From Spirochaeta sp. UBA2779 (GTDB taxonomy: Bacteria > Spirochaetota > Spirochaetia > DSM-2461), in contig DEIH01000053.1 in NCBI GenBank assembly GCA_002352375.1, positions 1,152-19,070 on the forward strand: DNA of 17,919 nt, written 5' to 3'. The notes beneath the pieces were generated by a model. That model saw only the letters and a program-made list of their open reading frames with translations. It was not told the DNA's origin and searched no databases. Positions 14,507-17,919 of this stretch are shown piece by piece. Each line of letters begins with the position of its first letter. The stretch's first letter is position 1. Both the position numbers and the translations under genes were made by a program.

Positions 14507-15547
14507 ATGATTGATTTTCGTTCTGATACCGTAACACGACCCTCAGATGCCATGCGCAAAGCCATGGCCCAAGCTGAAGTGGGAGATGATGTACTGGGAG
14601 AAGACCCCACCATCATCGCACTCCAGGAAAAAGCCGCCGAAATTACAGACAAAGAAGCCGCACTTTTCACCCCATCAGGCACCTTTGCCAATCAGCTCGC
14701 CCTCTTCACCTGGGTTCCAAAAGGCGGAGAAGTATACCTTAACGAGGTATCCCATATCATCCAGCATGAAGCCGGAGCCTCGGCCCATATCAGCGGCGCC
14801 TTCCTGCGGCCTTTCGTTCCGAAATCTTCGAACTGGGCTCAATGGTCCGATATTTCAACGAGAATACGCCCGGAACCCGATCAGCACTTCCCGGTGCCAT
14901 CACTTGTCTGCCTGGAAAATGCTCTATCCGACGGCACAGTCCAGCCTGTACACAGCATGGCTGAAATCAAGGCTGGAGCAGAGTCTGCAGGCCTACCAGT
15001 CCACCTGGATGGAGCCAGGCTCTTTAATGCCGCAGCTTCTCTCGGGGTTGATGCCTCGGAAATCGCCGGGGAAGTTGATTCGGTGATGTTCTGCCTCTCC
15101 AAAGGCCTGGGAGCTCCGGTGGGAAGTCTGCTCTGCGGTCCGAAAGACTTTATTGAAAAGGCCTTTTACCGGAGAAAGATTATGGGCGGGGGAATGAGGC
15201 AGGCCGGGATACTGGCTGCCGCCGGCCTGGTGGCTCTGGAGGAAGAACTCCCCCGGCTTGGAGAAGATCATCAGATGGCCCGGGAACTGGCGAAGGCTTT
15301 TTCTGCTCTGGATACCTTTGAAGTTCTTACCCCAGAGCCGGATATCAATATGGTGTTTCTCAAACTGAGTTCTCCGGGTACCCAGGCGGAAGATGGGTTT
15401 CTCACCTTTCTTGAAGAAGCCGGGATACTCACCTATCCAGCTGAAGGCGGGGTGTTCCGCTTTGTTACCCACAGGGATATATCAATAGATCAGCTTCGCC
15501 ATACCCTTAATGTTCTGCCGCAGATTGCCGAACAACTGGCGGGCTGA
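14507..15547 (+). CDS. ltaE: Low-specificity L-threonine aldolase
   Basis: This is a pyridoxal-phosphate enzyme of fold type I that splits L-threonine or allo-threonine into glycine and acetaldehyde. It begins with the family signature IDFRSDTVTRPS. Using the ATG at 14507, key positions line up with E. coli LtaE: H83 (VSHIIQHEAG), D168 and R171 (HLDGARL), and the PLP lysine K199 (SKGLGAPVGS). The length of 346 residues is normal. The frame is open to GTG at 14489, but the ATG is preferred because the family starts right at the DFRSDT motif. No Shine-Dalgarno is visible for either, so translation may be from a very short leader. It is followed after 2 bases by the HAD phosphatase gene, forming a two-gene operon. 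The reaction class is confident. Confidence 0.93.
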   Translation: MIDFRSDTVTRPSDAMRKAMAQAEVGDDVLGEDPTIIALQEKAAEITDKEAALFTPSGTFANQLALFTWVPKGGEVYLNEVSHIIQHEAGASAHISGAFLRPFVPKSSNWAQWSDISTRIRPEPDQHFPVPSLVCLENALSDGTVQPVHSMAEIKAGAESAGLPVHLDGARLFNAAASLGVDASEIAGEVDSVMFCLSKGLGAPVGSLLCGPKDFIEKAFYRRKIMGGGMRQAGILAAAGLVALEEELPRLGEDHQMARELAKAFSALDTFEVLTPEPDINMVFLKLSSPGTQAEDGFLTFLEEAGILTYPAEGGVFRFVTHRDISIDQLRHTLNVLPQIAEQLAG

Positions 15548-15549
15548 AG

Positions 15550-16062
15550 ATGAGCGGCAGTCCGGCAGAAAAATATCAGCTCTTCGTCGACCTGGATGGT
15601 GTCCTGGTTGATTTTGAAACCGGAGTCCGCAGAGCCACCGGAAAAGAACCCTCTGAACTTCATCCCCGGAGCATGTGGCCGGCAATTGCTGGAACAAAGG
15701 GTTTCTACGACCGCCTGGGCTGGATGCCCGATGGCAGGGACTTATGGCAAGTGGTAAACGATTTCCAGCCGGTAATTCTTACCGGACTTCCTATGGGAAA
15801 ATGGGCTGAACCCCAGAAACGCTCCTGGTGCGAAAGGGAACTGAGCTCGGATATACCGGTAATCACAGGGATGTCCCGGCGTAAAGCTGATCTGGCTCAT
15901 ATCTGGCTGGAAGAAAACGAATTGTCCGATAAAACCCCTATCCTCATCGACGACAGGCTGAAAATTAAAGAACCCTGGGAGGCCGCTGGAGGAATATTTA
16001 TTCTGCATTTGAGTGCTGCAGATTCGATTGAAAAGCTTAAAGAGTTGGGATTTCTGGATTAA
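15550..16062 (+). CDS. HAD superfamily phosphatase, 5'(3')-deoxyribonucleotidase-like
   Basis: This small 170-residue cytoplasmic phosphatase has the core HAD fold and little cap. Motif I is V-D-L-D-G-V-L-V-D with nucleophile D14 and acid/base D16. Motif II is I-L-T-G-L-P (about 76-81) and motif IV is I-L-I-D-D-R near 135. The layout and size resemble NT5C-type 5'-nucleotidases and related YorS-like proteins, which dephosphorylate nucleoside monophosphates; other small phosphates remain possible. It starts 2 bases after the aldolase stop, so the two are co-transcribed, though no shared pathway is obvious. Its stop overlaps the end of the convergent HAD gene by 4 bases. Confidence 0.82.
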   Translation: MSGSPAEKYQLFVDLDGVLVDFETGVRRATGKEPSELHPRSMWPAIAGTKGFYDRLGWMPDGRDLWQVVNDFQPVILTGLPMGKWAEPQKRSWCERELSSDIPVITGMSRRKADLAHIWLEENELSDKTPILIDDRLKIKEPWEAAGGIFILHLSAADSIEKLKELGFLD

Positions 16063-16745
16063 AGAATCTTAAACAGCCCATCCCAGTCGGAAATCTCATA
16101 AGTCGGCTTTACAGAAGTGTTATTCTCCAGTTTTTCGGGGTTGAACCAGCAAGTATCAATTCCATACCCGGCCCCTCCGGCGATATCAGAGCTTAGAGAA
16201 TCCCCGATTACCAGCATGTTTTCAATCTGAGAAGAGCCGATCCGTTCCAGGGTATAGTCAAAAAATCCCGCAGCGGGTTTGGCAATACCGGTCTCTTCTG
16301 AAATAATTATCTCTTCAAAAATATCTATCAGACCGGCCTTCATCAGACGGCCGTACTGTGTATCCTTAATACCATTGGTGATGATGGCTTTGTGTATGTC
16401 TCTAGGAATCTCTGCAAGCATTTTCCTTGCACCGGGCATCATGAATCCTGAATCCCCAAGTTCCCTGAGATAAGCCTGGCTGAATTTCTCAGCGGAAATA
16501 TCCCAGCCCAGGCGGGTAGCCAGTGTATCAAAACGCTTAACCCGAAGTTCCAGAGAACTGATTCGCCCCTTCTCCAGATCTGCCCAGAGAGCGGAGTTTA
16601 TCTCCCGATAGAGATTCAGAACTTCCGCTGAGATTTCAAGGCCGAAGGAAGCCGCAGCTGATTCCAGGGAAAAAATCTCTGCAGCGTGGTAATCAAGAAT
16701 TGTGCCGTCGGCATCGAAGAGAAGCCAGGAATATTTCTTTTTCAT
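16059..16745 (-). CDS. HAD superfamily phosphatase, YjjG-like (pyrimidine 5'-nucleotidase type)
   Basis: This 228-residue phosphatase has an alpha-helical C1 cap. Motif I is F-D-A-D-G-T (10-15) with D11 and D13. Motif II is I-I-T-N-G (about 116-120), motif III lysine is in G-I-A-K-P, and motif IV is V-I-G-D-S-L-S-S-D-I. The E. coli relative YjjG cleans up non-canonical pyrimidine nucleotides and has nearly the same length (225). The start ATG has no clear ribosome binding site. It is downstream of, and co-directional with, the outer-membrane protein gene after a 65-base gap (16746-16810) in which I see no strong terminator, so co-transcription is possible. Family is sure; the substrate is inferred. 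Confidence 0.85.
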   Translation of the reverse strand: MKKKYSWLLFDADGTILDYHAAEIFSLESAAASFGLEISAEVLNLYREINSALWADLEKGRISSLELRVKRFDTLATRLGWDISAEKFSQAYLRELGDSGFMMPGARKMLAEIPRDIHKAIITNGIKDTQYGRLMKAGLIDIFEEIIISEETGIAKPAAGFFDYTLERIGSSQIENMLVIGDSLSSDIAGGAGYGIDTCWFNPEKLENNTSVKPTYEISDWDGLFKIL

Positions 16746-16810
16746 ACGTTGAAGTAATTCTGAAGGATTATACAGGGGAGTATCAAGGGCAACTGTTCGA
16801 ACTTCAGCTT

Positions 16811-17919
16811 TCAGTAACTGAGGTTACGACGTTCCAGAGCAATGGCAAATCTCAAATCTACAACCGAAAAGACTCCCGGCTGGTTGGAAAGCTCTTCACC
16901 TCCGAGGGTTAAATCCATAGAAAATCCGCCAAAACGTAATCCGAAACCACCGGATAACAGCCCTTGGGAAAAACCTGCACGCAGGGCTAAAAAGTCCCAG
17001 AAGGTAATTTCTGTTCCAACAGTAATTCCCAATAAATAATTCCTGGGATAAGATTCCAACCCTCCGAGAAGATGACGAAAACTTAAATAAAAACCGTTAA
17101 TCCCGAACCAGGGAATATCATCGGCAAAACCGGGAAACCATCCCGTACCAACAGAAATGACTGGTAATCGGAGGCGTGTTTCACTGACATCGGGTTTCAG
17201 ACCTTCTTGAAAACTGCGAAGGGTATCGTAATAATTAACAAATTCAAGAGTGAGTAAATCATCAACAGTTAACCCGAAAGACCACTGCTTTCCAAAGTCC
17301 ACCAGGATACCTGTATCAATCCCAATCCCGGGAACTACTTCATAGGGCATATCAAGAAAGTATTCAGGATTGGTAAACAACCCGAAAAACTGCACAACAT
17401 CCGCTTCACCCAGATACCGTTGTTCAAAGAAACCTTTCATAGTAAAACCGAAATCAAGGGAAACGCCTCTATTCAGCTGAAAATGATGGGCCCAGCCACC
17501 TGTAAATTCCGCTCCAATTTGAAAAGTAAAAAGACTCTGCACGGCAGCATTCGGATACAGCGCATCAATGGAAGCATAGGAGAACAGACGAAAAGCTTTA
17601 CCGGCACCGGCATAACCCACATCAATCGGTCCCAACAACCCGAATCCAAGATATTTTCCATTTTTCAATGGAAAAAGTTCTTCCGGATTCTGTCCTTTGA
17701 AAGCATTAACAGCATTCCAGAAAGTACCCGAAAGTCTCAAGTCAATCCCGGTATATCGATGTACCGGTTCTAATACAGCAATCCCCGCCGGGTTGGAGAA
17801 TACAGAAGAAAAATCATCGCTTAATGCAGGATGTGAATCTCCTAGAGCTTTTTCTCTTGCTGATGGTATGGGACTGACAGCGGAAAGTGACAGAGGAAAA
17901 ACGATCATTAATACTATAC
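16811..17919 (-). CDS. Outer-membrane beta-barrel protein, 5' truncated (spirochaete-type, PorV/FadL-like)
   Basis: The visible 365-369 residues look like a secreted outer-membrane barrel. A hydrophobic stretch ending LSLSA-VSP resembles the end of a signal peptide, but its positively charged start is missing and the frame is open to the window edge, so the true start lies outside. The mature part begins with P-S-A-R-E-K-A-L-G and D-D-F-S-S-V-F-S-N-P-A-G-I-A, a pattern of PorV/FadL-like barrels and of spirochaete proteins such as those in the Treponema TP0548/TP0856 group. Alternating aromatic/glycine strands follow to a strand-like C-terminus. Function may be passive uptake of hydrophobic solutes or an accessory role in secretion; I cannot distinguish these. 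Confidence 0.75.
   Translation of the reverse strand, partial: IVLMIVFPLSLSAVSPIPSAREKALGDSHPALSDDFSSVFSNPAGIAVLEPVHRYTGIDLRLSGTFWNAVNAFKGQNPEELFPLKNGKYLGFGLLGPIDVGYAGAGKAFRLFSYASIDALYPNAAVQSLFTFQIGAEFTGGWAHHFQLNRGVSLDFGFTMKGFFEQRYLGEADVVQFFGLFTNPEYFLDMPYEVVPGIGIDTGILVDFGKQWSFGLTVDDLLTLEFVNYYDTLRSFQEGLKPDVSETRLRLPVISVGTGWFPGFADDIPWFGINGFYLSFRHLLGGLESYPRNYLLGITVGTEITFWDFLALRAGFSQGLLSGGFGLRFGGFSMDLTLGGEELSNQPGVFSVVDLRFAIALERRNLSY

Noticed and set aside
14993..15472. A 159-codon open frame on the minus strand.
   Set aside because: It is antisense to the threonine aldolase gene, which has intact catalytic residues.

Overview
The window reads as ordinary bacterial chromosome, with short intergenic gaps and about half G+C. 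It most likely comes from a free-living spirochaete (Spirochaetales type). That assignment is inference. It rests on a multi-membrane-segment chemotaxis receptor, an outer-membrane barrel protein with a secretion signal of the kind common in spirochaetes, and repeated TTG/GTG starts. There is no rRNA or tRNA here to confirm it. I see no tRNA, rRNA, CRISPR array, insertion sequence or prophage gene.

Region 1 (1-9580) is a carbohydrate catabolism locus made of two convergent operons. The plus-strand operon (1-2568) has a truncated sugar isomerase/epimerase of the AP-endonuclease-2 TIM-barrel type, a DUF4432 mutarotase-like protein, and a second TIM-barrel isomerase. The minus-strand operon (9461 down to 2670) has six tightly packed genes: a SorC-type regulator, an FGGY sugar kinase, a protein of the DRL family (DXP reductoisomerase-like, with an N-terminal homoserine-dehydrogenase-like half and a C-terminal SAF domain), a zinc-dependent MDR polyol dehydrogenase, a VOC-fold small protein, and an L-fucose/L-arabinose isomerase-like protein. 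A good promoter (TTGACA-17-AATAAT) lies in front of the regulator gene, and a 10-bp inverted repeat overlaps its -10. Together the genes could recognise a sugar, oxidise or isomerise it, epimerise it and phosphorylate it. The DRL-like enzyme suggests a carbon-skeleton rearrangement, so a branched or 1-deoxy sugar or polyol is a plausible but unproven substrate. No dedicated sugar transporter is visible.

Region 2 (9581-11044) encodes a GltS-like (ESS family) sodium symporter, on the same strand as the sugar operon and just upstream of it.

Region 3 (11104-14404) encodes a polytopic methyl-accepting chemotaxis protein whose frame is broken by a single in-frame TGA at codon 72. Converging on it with an 11-bp overlap is an NtrC-type response regulator that carries GAFTDA in place of the sigma-54-contacting GAFTGA loop.

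Region 4 (14507-17919) is mostly housekeeping or scavenging: low-specificity threonine aldolase, a small HAD phosphatase of 5'-nucleotidase type, a convergent YjjG-like HAD phosphatase, and an outer-membrane barrel protein cut by the window edge.

The strongest candidates for something new are the DRL-containing sugar operon and its operator, the TGA-interrupted chemoreceptor, and the GAFTDA regulator.
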